NCBI GenBank assembly: GCA_041675505.1
Contig: JBAYTR010000001.1
Span: forward strand, 248,001-312,000
DNA: 64,000 nt
Reading direction: 5' to 3'
From: JAGPCK01 sp041675505
GTDB lineage: Bacteria > Bacteroidota > Bacteroidia > UKL13-3
Shown piece after piece: positions 17,803 to 25,992 of this stretch; the first letter of the stretch is position 1, and each line of letters opens with the position of its first letter. The notes under the pieces are model-generated. The model ran no database searches. It saw nothing but the letters and a program-made list of their open reading frames with translations, and had not been told where the DNA came from. The position numbers and the translations under genes are program-made.

Positions 17803-19164
17803 TTAAAATGTGGCATATAATAACCTGCCCACTAAAAAGTATACAGCCAAGCCCAGCAAATCATTTGTGGTAGTAATAAACGGACCTGTAGCCAGAGCAG
17901 GATCAATTTTCATTCTGTCCAGTAACATGGGGACAAACGTACCCAGAATAGAGGCAAATATAATAACGGTGATAAGCGCCACACTTACGGTAAGACTCAA
18001 ATCAATGGAATCACTCATGAATAAGTTGTAGGTAAGTATAATGATAGAACACACCAAACCATTAATGAGCGCTACCATAAACTCTTTGGCAATTTTAGGA
18101 AAGATATCTCTTGTGCCCAGTGTGTTGTTGGCCAAACCTTTCACAATAATCGCAGAAGACTGTACACCTGCGTTGCCGCCCATAGCTGCAATAAGCGGGA
18201 TAAAGAAAGCCATCTCAGGATGAATTTTCAATTGGTTCTCATACACTCCTATAACTCTGGAGCTGATAATACCTCCCAATAAACCTATGAGCAACCAGGG
18301 TAAACGTGCGCGGGAGAGTACCCACACCTTATCTGTTGATTCAACACTCTCCGTGATACCCGACATCAACTCGTAATCTTTCTCTGCTTCTTCTTTAATC
18401 ACTTCCACCACATCATCAATGGTGATGCGACCCACCAATCGCCCGATAGCATCTACCACAGGCAGCACCACCAGATTGTATTTATCCATGATAGAACTTA
18501 CCTCTTCACTGGCTGCATGAGTGGGAACCGCCACCACATCATGAATCATAATGTTGGCTATACGTTCATTGGCACGGGCAAGTATTAAACTTTTAAGTGA
18601 GATGAGTCCTTTCAGGCGGTCATTATCATCTACCACATAAACAGTGTACACATTGTTTACCTCTTCGGCTTGTGCCCTTATCTCGTCAATACACTGAGCC
18701 ACGTTGCGGTTTTCATTCACCTTCACCAATTCTTTGGCCATTAAACCACCGGCAGTATCTTCATCAAAATTGAGCAGGGAAATAATGTTGGCCGCAAAGG
18801 TGTGGTCAGTTACATGCGCAATAATTTCATCTTTTAACTTGGGTGGAAACGATCGGATAATGGCCACCACGTCATCGGTGTCCATAAACTCAATAAACTG
18901 GTGAGCTATTTCTTCAGAAGAATAGTTGGTAAGAAATTTATCGCGGGTATCTTCATCAATTTCAATCAGAATTTTAACAGCATACTCCCCTTCAAATAAT
19001 GCGATAACAAATTTGGAATCCTCGGTGTTAAAATCATACAACATTTCAGCCACGTCCTCCGGATGCAAATCAGCAAGCAGATTACGTACCTGCTCGGTTT
19101 GCCTGGCTTCCACCGCTATCTTTAACTCAGCAATGAACTCTTTCGTTACAGTGAAATTTGACAT
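17803..19164 (-). CDS. mgtE: magnesium transporter MgtE
   Basis: A Mg2+ channel of the inner membrane gated by cytoplasmic magnesium. The 453-residue protein has the N domain (about 1-130; repeats such as LADLHPEDVAEMLYDF), a CBS-domain pair (about 135-255; MAKELVKVNENRNVAQC and MIHDVVAVPTHAASEEV), a linker helix, and five transmembrane helices from residue 285 on. The pore region includes IAAMGGNAGVQSSAIIVKGL and, near the end, DPALATGPFITTTNDLLGL, which carries the conserved Asp of the channel. It has its own -7 box upstream, within the end of rsmA. Confidence 0.95.
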   Translation of the reverse strand: MSNFTVTKEFIAELKIAVEARQTEQVRNLLADLHPEDVAEMLYDFNTEDSKFVIALFEGEYAVKILIEIDEDTRDKFLTNYSSEEIAHQFIEFMDTDDVVAIIRSFPPKLKDEIIAHVTDHTFAANIISLLNFDEDTAGGLMAKELVKVNENRNVAQCIDEIRAQAEEVNNVYTVYVVDDNDRLKGLISLKSLILARANERIANIMIHDVVAVPTHAASEEVSSIMDKYNLVVLPVVDAIGRLVGRITIDDVVEVIKEEAEKDYELMSGITESVESTDKVWVLSRARLPWLLIGLLGGIISSRVIGVYENQLKIHPEMAFFIPLIAAMGGNAGVQSSAIIVKGLANNTLGTRDIFPKIAKEFMVALINGLVCSIIILTYNLFMSDSIDLSLTVSVALITVIIFASILGTFVPMLLDRMKIDPALATGPFITTTNDLLGLAVYFLVGRLLYATF

Positions 19165-19191
19165 TTGAAAGTTCTCAATTTAATAGATGCA

Positions 19192-19199
19192 CAAATATA
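19192..19199 (-). promoter_or_regulatory. -7 promoter box for mgtE
   Basis: TATATTTG on the minus strand is an exact TAnnTTTG match, 27 bases before the mgtE ATG and just after the rsmA stop codon. No TTG element was found at the usual distance. Confidence 0.5.
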
Positions 19200-19212
19200 A
19201 AATTTAGTTGCA

Positions 19213-19986
19213 CTACGTTCTGTTTTGCAACAACACAGTAAGCTGCTTAAAATCCTGCAAAGAAAGTTCCTCGGCACGTTGGGTTAAATAGGGTGTGTCT
19301 TGTAACACATCTAAACTACCCAACACCGATAATGCATTTCGCAACATCTTCCTCCGCTGATTAAAACCTGCTTTTACTACGCGCAAAAATAACTTTTCAT
19401 CGCAATTCAGCACGGTGTTTTTTCTTTTAAACCTCACCACCGCAGATTTTACTTTAGGTGGCGGCTGAAATACCCCTTCATTCACTGTAAACAAATATTC
19501 CACATCATAATAAGCCTGGATAATTACAGAAAGGATGCCGTACGCTTTTGTTCGGGGTATGGCCACAAACCGTTGGGCCACCTCTCGTTGAAACATGCCC
19601 ACCATAAGTGGTGTAATATCTTTTTGGTCAATAATATGGAAAACTATTTGTGAAGAAATGTTGTAGGGGAAATTACCTATTACTGAAACCGGTGTGGACA
19701 GGCGGTTAAAGTCAATTTGCAAAAAATCCTCTTCCATAATACGGGGAGCCAGAATAGGATAATGCTCTTTAAGATACCTTACTGACTCAGTATCAACCTC
19801 AGCTACATACACCTGCTCTTGTAAACGCTCCAACAGGTATTTGGTTAACACCCCCATGCCCGGTCCCACTTCCAGTATGGTTTTACCACTGTGTGCCTCC
19901 ATCAGTGCATCAACAATTTTCAAGGCAATATTTTCGTCCCGCAAAAAATGCTGACCCAGGTGTTTTTTAGCTTTTACTTTTTCCAT
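19213..19986 (-). CDS. rsmA: 16S rRNA dimethyladenosine transferase RsmA (KsgA)
   Basis: Dimethylates two adjacent adenines near the 3' end of 16S rRNA during small-subunit assembly, using S-adenosylmethionine. In the 257 residues: KKHLGQHFLRDENIALKI near 6-23, the SAM-binding ILEVGPGMGVLTKYLL near 38-53, and the catalytic NFPYNISSQIV near 104-114 (NxPY type). The C-terminal helical domain is normal, with FNQRRKMLRNALS near 210. It is transcribed on the minus strand, back to back with pepA. Confidence 0.96.
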   Translation of the reverse strand: MEKVKAKKHLGQHFLRDENIALKIVDALMEAHSGKTILEVGPGMGVLTKYLLERLQEQVYVAEVDTESVRYLKEHYPILAPRIMEEDFLQIDFNRLSTPVSVIGNFPYNISSQIVFHIIDQKDITPLMVGMFQREVAQRFVAIPRTKAYGILSVIIQAYYDVEYLFTVNEGVFQPPPKVKSAVVRFKRKNTVLNCDEKLFLRVVKAGFNQRRKMLRNALSVLGSLDVLQDTPYLTQRAEELSLQDFKQLTVLLQNRT

Positions 19987-20021
19987 CGGAAGGCAACGTT
20001 AGCAAGTTGGTGCAAATAATG

Positions 20022-20029
20022 TATTTTTG
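20022..20029 (+). promoter_or_regulatory. -7 promoter box for pepA-pdxA
   Basis: TATTTTTG matches TAnnTTTG and ends 22 bases before the ATG at 20052. A weak TTA occurs 20 bases upstream instead of TTG. Confidence 0.45.
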
Positions 20030-20051
20030 AGGCCTCGAAAATAGTTAACCT

Positions 20052-21491
20052 ATGGCAGTATCCATCCAAAAAGCTTCAAAAGCTACTTCAGACACATCAA
20101 TTGTATTGCTGGCCGATAAAAAGACCAAGTGGTCGGCCTATCAGTTTACTGAAAAGGAAGTGGCCTACATTACCCGCAAATTGAAAGACGATGAAAAATT
20201 AATCACCGTTAATCAGTTTGATAGATTGGTATGTATTGTTATACCCAAAGATAAAAAGGAACGTTACGCTCAGTTGGAAGACATGCGTATGGCCGGCAGT
20301 AAAATATGTGCAGCTTTAAATTCACACAAACAAAAACAAGTAATTGTGGAAGACGTGCTGAATGACAGTGATGCCGCTATGGCCATTGCTGAAGGAATCG
20401 CGCTTAGCAATTATCAGTTTTTAAAATACCGCAGTGATGCGGCTAAAGAAAAAAATACCATAGAGACTATTGCGGTAAACAGCAAAAAACTGGATAAAAA
20501 AGAACTCGATCAGTTGAGCATTTTGATAGAGGCTACCTGCAAAGCACGTACATTGGTTAATGAGCCTCAATCCTATCTAAGCGCACCTAAACTGGCTGAA
20601 GAAATTCAGAAGATGGGTGAAGAAGCCGGTTTCCATGTAGAGGTGTTAACCAAAGCAAAAATTGAAGCTTTAAAAATGGGTGGGCTGTTAGCTGTAAATA
20701 AAGGCAGCCAAACCCCCCCTACATTCACCATAATGGAGTATAAACCCAAAGGTGCTAAAAATAAAAAGCCTCTGGTACTTGTAGGTAAAGGCGTGGTATA
20801 CGACACCGGAGGTTTAAGCCTCAAACCTACACCCAACAGTATGGACACCATGAAGTGCGATATGGCCGGAGCCGCAGCTGTAGCTTGCGCCATGTATGCT
20901 GTTGCTAAAGCTAAATTAAAATACCATGTTGTTGCTCTGGTTCCTGCAACGGATAACCGCCCCGGAGAAAATGCTTACACGCCCGGTGATGTAATTGAAA
21001 TGTACAGCGGTAAAACAGTGGAAGTACTGAATACCGATGCAGAAGGTAGAATGCTGCTGGCTGACGCTTTGGCGTATGCTAAAAAATACAAACCTGAACT
21101 GGTGCTCGACTTTGCTACCTTAACCGGTGCAGCTGCCGCAGCCATAGGCCAGTACGGCATTGTGTGCATGGGAACAGCGGAGGAAAAAACCAAAAACCAA
21201 CTGAAGAAAAGCGGTAACAATGTATACGAACGTTTGGTAGAATTTCCTTTTTGGGATGAATACAAAAACCTGATTAAATCAGACATTGCCGATATGAAAA
21301 ATATTGGCGGGCCGGTTGCCGGAGCCATTACCGCAGGGAAATTTTTGGAATACTATACCGATTACGACTGGATGCATTTTGATATAGCCGGCCCTGCCTT
21401 TACCAGCAGTAACGATGGCTACCGAGTAAAAAACGGCACCGGAGTAGGCGTAAGATTATTATTTGATTTTATTCTCAACAGCGCGAAGTAA
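20052..21491 (+). CDS. pepA: leucyl aminopeptidase (M17 family)
   Basis: A cytosolic two-metal aminopeptidase of 479 residues. The N-terminal half is the variable macro-like domain. The C-terminal catalytic domain carries LVGKGVVYDTGGLSLKP near residues 241-257 (metal-binding Lys and Asp), MDTMKCDMAGAAAV near 263-276 and the signature NTDAEGRMLLADAL near 324-337; the usual motif is NTDAEGRL, so Met replaces the Leu. The final segment has IAGPAFTSSNDGYRVKNGTG. The stop codon overlaps the pdxA start by one base (TAATG), pointing to translational coupling. Confidence 0.94.
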   Translation: MAVSIQKASKATSDTSIVLLADKKTKWSAYQFTEKEVAYITRKLKDDEKLITVNQFDRLVCIVIPKDKKERYAQLEDMRMAGSKICAALNSHKQKQVIVEDVLNDSDAAMAIAEGIALSNYQFLKYRSDAAKEKNTIETIAVNSKKLDKKELDQLSILIEATCKARTLVNEPQSYLSAPKLAEEIQKMGEEAGFHVEVLTKAKIEALKMGGLLAVNKGSQTPPTFTIMEYKPKGAKNKKPLVLVGKGVVYDTGGLSLKPTPNSMDTMKCDMAGAAAVACAMYAVAKAKLKYHVVALVPATDNRPGENAYTPGDVIEMYSGKTVEVLNTDAEGRMLLADALAYAKKYKPELVLDFATLTGAAAAAIGQYGIVCMGTAEEKTKNQLKKSGNNVYERLVEFPFWDEYKNLIKSDIADMKNIGGPVAGAITAGKFLEYYTDYDWMHFDIAGPAFTSSNDGYRVKNGTGVGVRLLFDFILNSAK

Positions 21492-22570
21492 TGAACAGAA
21501 GCAAAACTCCGATAATCGGCATAACACTGGGCGATGTAAATGGTGTAGGACCAGAGGTAATTATTAAAACCTTAATGGACCAGCGCATCACTGAATTTTG
21601 TATTCCGGTAGTGTATGCTTCACCCAAAATATTTTCATTCTATAAAAAACTATTAGGGTACAACGAGTTCAATTTATTTATAGCCAAAGGGGTTGACCAG
21701 TTGAACGCCAAACGCCCAAATGTATTGGTATGCTGGGAAGAAGAAATAGAAATTAAACCGGGAGAGATTACCGATATAGCCGGAAAATATGCTCTACGCT
21801 CATTGGAACTGGCTACTGCCGATTTAAAAGAAGGCAAAATTGACGGTTTACTTACTGCCCCATTAAATAAACATAACATACCTGCAGCACAGGGCGGAGA
21901 AAAATTCATCGGCCATACCGAATATTTGGCTCATGCATTAAGTGCACCTGAGCACCTGATGTTCTTGCTGAGCAGTGAACTCAAAATGGGACTGGCTACC
22001 GGCCACCTGCCACTCAAAGAGGTAGCTGGTAAATTATCCGTAGAAAAAATAGTATCGAAACTACGCGTAATGAAAAAGAGCCTGTTCAGTGACTTTGGCA
22101 TTAGCAAACCACGCATAGCCTTACTGGGACTTAACCCCCACGCAGGTGATAACGGACTTTTAGGAACAGAAGACAAAGACATTATTGCAAAAGCAGCAGA
22201 AGCAGCCCAAAACGAAAATATCTATGCCTTCGGGCCATACCCTGCTGACGGGTTCTTTGGTTCGCGTCAATACAAATCTTTTGATGCAGTAATGGCCATG
22301 TACCATGATCAGGGCCTTATTCCGTTTAAGCACCTTGCTTTTGAAGAGGGCGTAAACTATACAGCCGGACTGGCAGCGGTTCGCACCTCTCCCGACCATG
22401 GAACAGGCTACAACCTGGCCGGAAAAAATCAAGCCAGCGAAATCTCTTTCCGAAATGCCCTTTATGCAGCTGTAGATATTATTCGCCATCGCCACAACAG
22501 CGATGAAATTACAGCCAATCCACTGCCCTTTACCCCCCTTAGAAGAGAGCGTTTCAGAATAGATTTTTAG
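21491..22570 (+). CDS. pdxA: 4-hydroxythreonine-4-phosphate dehydrogenase PdxA
   Basis: Catalyses the NAD-dependent oxidation of 4-phosphohydroxy-L-threonine in the DXP-dependent pyridoxal phosphate pathway. The 359 residues start PIIGITLGDVNGVGPEVIIK (about 7-26). A LLTAPLNKHNI segment and the metal-binding His in FIGHTEYLAHAL follow near 115-150, then LNPHAGDNG near 213 and MYHDQGLIPFKHLAF near 272-286. The gene is coupled to pepA upstream. About 35 bases downstream begins the promoter of the DUF177-rpmF operon; no terminator is visible between them. Confidence 0.95.
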   Translation: MNRSKTPIIGITLGDVNGVGPEVIIKTLMDQRITEFCIPVVYASPKIFSFYKKLLGYNEFNLFIAKGVDQLNAKRPNVLVCWEEEIEIKPGEITDIAGKYALRSLELATADLKEGKIDGLLTAPLNKHNIPAAQGGEKFIGHTEYLAHALSAPEHLMFLLSSELKMGLATGHLPLKEVAGKLSVEKIVSKLRVMKKSLFSDFGISKPRIALLGLNPHAGDNGLLGTEDKDIIAKAAEAAQNENIYAFGPYPADGFFGSRQYKSFDAVMAMYHDQGLIPFKHLAFEEGVNYTAGLAAVRTSPDHGTGYNLAGKNQASEISFRNALYAAVDIIRHRHNSDEITANPLPFTPLRRERFRIDF

Positions 22571-22604
22571 GTTTTAGCACTGCTTTCAAGCCAATTACAT
22601 CATT

Positions 22605-22638
22605 TTGTTTCGATTTTAATTCAATCTTCATATCTTTG
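22605..22638 (+). promoter_or_regulatory. promoter of the DUF177-rpmF-plsX-fabH operon
   Basis: TTG (22605-22607), a 23-base spacer, and TATCTTTG (22631-22638), an exact TAnnTTTG. The box ends 20 bases before the GTG start at 22659. Confidence 0.6.
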
Positions 22639-22658
22639 CGGGCTTAAATGCGAAAAGG

Positions 22659-23195
22659 GTGAAGTTGAAAGAGTTTGATATTGAACTGTCCAAACTGCGT
22701 AATGGCACCAACCGATATGAGTATTCGTTGGGCTTACCGTTTTTTGAATCGTTTGAAAATAATTCAATCCGCGCATCCCGATTGCAGGTAGTGGCTGAAC
22801 TGGATAAGGGAGAAATGTTGATTAACGTTAACTTCAGTATTCAGGGAGACCTTACCCTCGATTGTGAAAAATGTTTGAGTAATTATCCGCAGCAAATAAA
22901 TACTGCGGGTTTGTTGGTGGTAAAAATCACTGATGAACCGGCCGATACGGATGACGATGACATTATTTACCTGTCGAGACAAGACCATGTGTTTAACATC
23001 AGGCAGCACCTGTATGACTATGTGATGCTGGCACTGCCTTTGGCACGTAATTGCGGTAATCCGGGAAACACACCGGAGTGTGACAACGACACGCTGAAGA
23101 AGCTTGAAGAGCTTTCAGCGGGGAATACCGAAGACGAGGCTGAAAAAAGTGATGAACGATGGAACAAATTGAAAGATTTATTTAGTAACAATTAA
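22659..23195 (+). CDS. DUF177 / YceD-family protein
   Basis: A 178-residue member of the family encoded upstream of rpmF in most bacteria; relatives affect 23S rRNA accumulation, but the molecular role is not settled. The sequence has the family Cys pair in LDCEKCLSNYP near residues 68-78 and a conserved acidic DDDDIIYL followed by a second Cys region (LARNCGNPGNTPECDN, about 127-142). The start is GTG at 22659. A four-codon ORF starting ATG 22648 ends in a TGA that overlaps this GTG. It heads the lipid operon: rpmF follows 13 bases later. Confidence 0.85.
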   Translation: MKLKEFDIELSKLRNGTNRYEYSLGLPFFESFENNSIRASRLQVVAELDKGEMLINVNFSIQGDLTLDCEKCLSNYPQQINTAGLLVVKITDEPADTDDDDIIYLSRQDHVFNIRQHLYDYVMLALPLARNCGNPGNTPECDNDTLKKLEELSAGNTEDEAEKSDERWNKLKDLFSNN

Positions 23196-23208
23196 TATTT
23201 AGCGAACA

Positions 23209-23394
23209 ATGCCAAATCCAAAACGAAAACTCTCTAACGCTCGCAGAGATAAGAGAAGAACGCATTACAAAGCTACAGCACCTACCATCGCTGTTGACCC
23301 TACTTCAGGTGAAACCCACCTGTACCACAGAGTTACAGCCAACGGGTACTACAAAGGCAAAAAAGTACTTCCCGGAAAAGAAGCTGAAGCTTAG
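23209..23394 (+). CDS. rpmF: 50S ribosomal protein L32
   Basis: A 61-residue basic ribosomal protein. It has the L32 N-terminus MPNPKRKLSNARRDKRRTHY and a C-terminal YHRVTANGYYKGKKVL. The paired zinc-binding cysteines found in some L32 proteins are absent, so this is the zinc-free form. It lies between the DUF177 gene and plsX, a gene order conserved across many phyla, probably as one transcript that links translation with membrane lipid synthesis. Confidence 0.97.
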   Translation: MPNPKRKLSNARRDKRRTHYKATAPTIAVDPTSGETHLYHRVTANGYYKGKKVLPGKEAEA

Positions 23395-23412
23395 TCTCTA
23401 TTTGAGTCATAG

Positions 23413-24381
23413 ATGATCAGAATAGGTCTTGACATGATGGGTGGCGATTTCGCACCCGCACAGTCAGTTCTTGGTTGCATAGATGCCTTGCCATTACTTG
23501 GCAAGTCGTCTAAACTGGTGCTTATTGGTGATGAGCCCGTAGTAAAAGCATTATTTGCCGAGCACGGTACCGATACCTCTCAATGTGAATTTATTCACAC
23601 CACAGAAGTTATTGACATGGGTGAACACCCAACCAAAGCCCTGCAATCCAAGAAAGATTCCAGTATTGCTGTTGGCTTTCACCTGTTGGCTACAGGAAAA
23701 ATAGATGCATTCATCAGTGCCGGAAATACCGGAGCCATGATGGTGGGTTCAATTTTTTCAGTTAAACCAATTGAGGGTGTGAGCCGCCCCTGCATTTTGA
23801 GTGTACTTCCGAAAGCAGATGGGTCTAATGGTATTTTACTGGATGTAGGAGCCAATGCTGACTGCAAGCCTGAAATGCTCAATCAATTTGCCATACTGGG
23901 TTCACTTTACAGCCAGCATGTGTTCAAGAGAGATAACCCTAAGGTTGCCTTGTTGAGCATAGGTGCCGAAAAAGAGAAAGGTAATATTCTTACTCTGGCG
24001 GCACACCAACTTTTAGCTGAAAACAAATTGATAAACTTTGTGGGCAACGCTGAAGGCCGCGATCTTTTTAATGATAAGGCCGATGTGATTGTATGCGATG
24101 GTTTCACTGGTAACGTGGTGCTTAAATCATGCGAAAGCATTTTCTACATTATGCACAAGCGTAAGATTACTGATGATTACTTTGCCCGTTTCAACTATGA
24201 AAACTACGGAGGCACACCCGTACTGGGCGTAAATGCCCCTGTAATTATTGGTCATGGTATTTCTAATGCCTTAGCCTTTAAAAATCTGATACTGCAGGCA
24301 CAGGATGTGGTTGAAAGCCGCCTGGTGCAATTGATTAAAGACGCCTTCCATTCTCTTTCTTCTTCAACCACCCCGTTATGA
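23413..24381 (+). CDS. plsX: phosphate acyltransferase PlsX
   Basis: Makes acyl-phosphate from acyl-ACP for the first step of phospholipid synthesis at the inner face of the membrane. The 322 residues open with IRIGLDMMGGDFAP (about 2-15); ALQSKKDSSIAVG and FISAGNTGAMMVGS follow near 77-110, and ILSVLPKADGSNGILLDVGAN near 127-147. The C-terminal VCDGFTGNVVLKSCE near 224-238 is also typical. Its stop overlaps the fabH ATG (ATGA, 24378-24381), so the two are coupled. Confidence 0.96.
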   Translation: MIRIGLDMMGGDFAPAQSVLGCIDALPLLGKSSKLVLIGDEPVVKALFAEHGTDTSQCEFIHTTEVIDMGEHPTKALQSKKDSSIAVGFHLLATGKIDAFISAGNTGAMMVGSIFSVKPIEGVSRPCILSVLPKADGSNGILLDVGANADCKPEMLNQFAILGSLYSQHVFKRDNPKVALLSIGAEKEKGNILTLAAHQLLAENKLINFVGNAEGRDLFNDKADVIVCDGFTGNVVLKSCESIFYIMHKRKITDDYFARFNYENYGGTPVLGVNAPVIIGHGISNALAFKNLILQAQDVVESRLVQLIKDAFHSLSSSTTPL

Positions 24382-25376
24382 GTAAAATAACCGCTGCCAT
24401 TACCGCTGTAGGAGGCTATGTTCCGCCTGATGTGCTGTCCAACGCTGACTTGGAAAAAATGGTAGAAACCTCTGACGAATGGATAATGACCCGCACGGGC
24501 ATTAAAGAACGTAGAATATTAAAAGGGGAAAACAAAGGTTTATCAGACATGGCCGTACCGGCTGTGGAAGAACTTTTGCGCAAACGCGGAATTACCGCAA
24601 ATGATATAGAAGTAATCATTTGTGCCACCGTTACCGGTGACATGATTTTCCCATCCACCGCGTGTGTGGTAGCTGATAAAATAGGCGCTAAAAATGCCTG
24701 GGGCTTTGATCTTTCAGCAGCCTGTTCAGGTTTTTTGTTCGGGTTAGAAACCGGTTCGAAATTCATTGAATCAGGTAAATACAAAAATGTACTGGTTATT
24801 GGTGGAGATAAAATGAGCTCTATTATAGACTACACCGACCGCAATACCTGCATCATTTTCGGAGACGGATTGGGCTGCGTGTTGCTGGAGCCGGATACAG
24901 AAGGAATGGGCATTGTAGATTCTATACTGCACATTGACGGAGCCGGACGCCATTTCCTCCATCAAAAAGCCGGAGGTTCTGTTAAGCCACCTACACATGA
25001 AACCATTGATGCTCGGGAGCATTTTGTTTATCAGGATGGCAAAACGGTATTCAAATTTGCCGTAACCAACATGGCTCAGGTATCATACGAAATAATGGAA
25101 CGTAACCAGTTGACTGCTGAAAATGTAGACTGGCTGGTACCACATCAGGCCAACCTGCGCATTATTGATGCAACAGCCGAGCGCATGGGCATTGGCCGCG
25201 ATAAAATAATGATTAATATTGACCGTTTTGGTAATACTACCAATGGTACCTTACCCCTGTTACTTTGGGAGTGGGAGAATAAACTGAAAAAAGGCGACAA
25301 CCTTGTACTTTCCGCTTTTGGCGGAGGATTCACCTGGGGTTCTGTGTATATTCGCTGGGCTTACGACAGCAAGTAA
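24378..25376 (+). CDS. fabH: beta-ketoacyl-ACP synthase III FabH
   Basis: Starts fatty acid synthesis by condensing acetyl-CoA with malonyl-ACP. The 332-residue thiolase-fold protein has the active-site Cys in WGFDLSAACSGFLFGL near residues 107-122, the His in DWLVPHQANLRIIDA near 251-265, and the Asn in NIDRFGNTTNGTLPLLL near 279-295 (usual form NTSAAS; here GNTTNGTLP). N-terminal SDEWIMTRTGIKERRI is the family R-T-G-I motif. It overlaps plsX by four bases. Confidence 0.96.
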   Translation: MSKITAAITAVGGYVPPDVLSNADLEKMVETSDEWIMTRTGIKERRILKGENKGLSDMAVPAVEELLRKRGITANDIEVIICATVTGDMIFPSTACVVADKIGAKNAWGFDLSAACSGFLFGLETGSKFIESGKYKNVLVIGGDKMSSIIDYTDRNTCIIFGDGLGCVLLEPDTEGMGIVDSILHIDGAGRHFLHQKAGGSVKPPTHETIDAREHFVYQDGKTVFKFAVTNMAQVSYEIMERNQLTAENVDWLVPHQANLRIIDATAERMGIGRDKIMINIDRFGNTTNGTLPLLLWEWENKLKKGDNLVLSAFGGGFTWGSVYIRWAYDSK

Positions 25377-25399
25377 TTCTCCACAAATTTTGTTTTTAT

Positions 25400-25431
25400 T
25401 TGCTCAAACAAATCAAATTTACATACCTTTA
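25400..25431 (+). promoter_or_regulatory. possible internal promoter before accB
   Basis: TTG (25400-25402), 21 bases, TACCTTTA (25424-25431), one mismatch from TAnnTTTG; the box ends 24 bases before accB. Same spacing and box as the receptor operon promoter at 16801-16832. Confidence 0.45.
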
Positions 25432-25455
25432 AATTTCTAAACAGACATTAATATC

Positions 25456-25929
25456 ATGGAATTAAAAGAGATTAAAGAACTCATTAAACTGGTAGCCGAC
25501 TACGGAGTGAGTGAAGTGGAAGTGGAAAAAGGAGATTTCAAGATTGCTATTAAGAAAACCGGTGAAGGCATTATTCATACTGCCGCTCCTGTAATGCAAA
25601 TACCTGTAGCTCCTGTTGCACAACCCGTTGCTCCTGCTGCTCCTCAAATTGTTGCTGCACCTGCTGAACCCGCTCATACACCAACCAATCTGATCACCAT
25701 TAAATCACCCATGATTGGAACGTATTATTCTTCTCCCTCACCCGATAAACCCGTTTTTGTAAACGTGGGAGATGAAATAAAAGCAGGCAAAGTGGTATGT
25801 ATCATTGAAGCCATGAAATTGTTCAATGAGATTGAATCAGAGGTATCAGGACGGATTGTAAAAATACTGGTGAACAATGCATCTCCGGTAGAATATGATC
25901 AGCCTTTATTTTTGGTTGAACCAGCATAA
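25456..25929 (+). CDS. accB: acetyl-CoA carboxylase biotin carboxyl carrier protein AccB
   Basis: Carries biotin between the carboxylase and transferase halves of acetyl-CoA carboxylase. The 157 residues comprise an N-terminal helical part (MELKEIKELIKLVADYGVSE), a proline/alanine linker (about 48-75), and the biotinyl domain with the biotin-acceptor lysine in CIIEAMKLFNEIE (about 116-128; EAMK). The length and layout are standard. accC follows after 63 bases. Confidence 0.96.
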   Translation: MELKEIKELIKLVADYGVSEVEVEKGDFKIAIKKTGEGIIHTAAPVMQIPVAPVAQPVAPAAPQIVAAPAEPAHTPTNLITIKSPMIGTYYSSPSPDKPVFVNVGDEIKAGKVVCIIEAMKLFNEIESEVSGRIVKILVNNASPVEYDQPLFLVEPA

Positions 25930-25992
25930 ACCGGTTGATCTGCCACCTGTTTTCAGGTAACCTTTAACCGTTCATTTAACGTAAATTATTTT

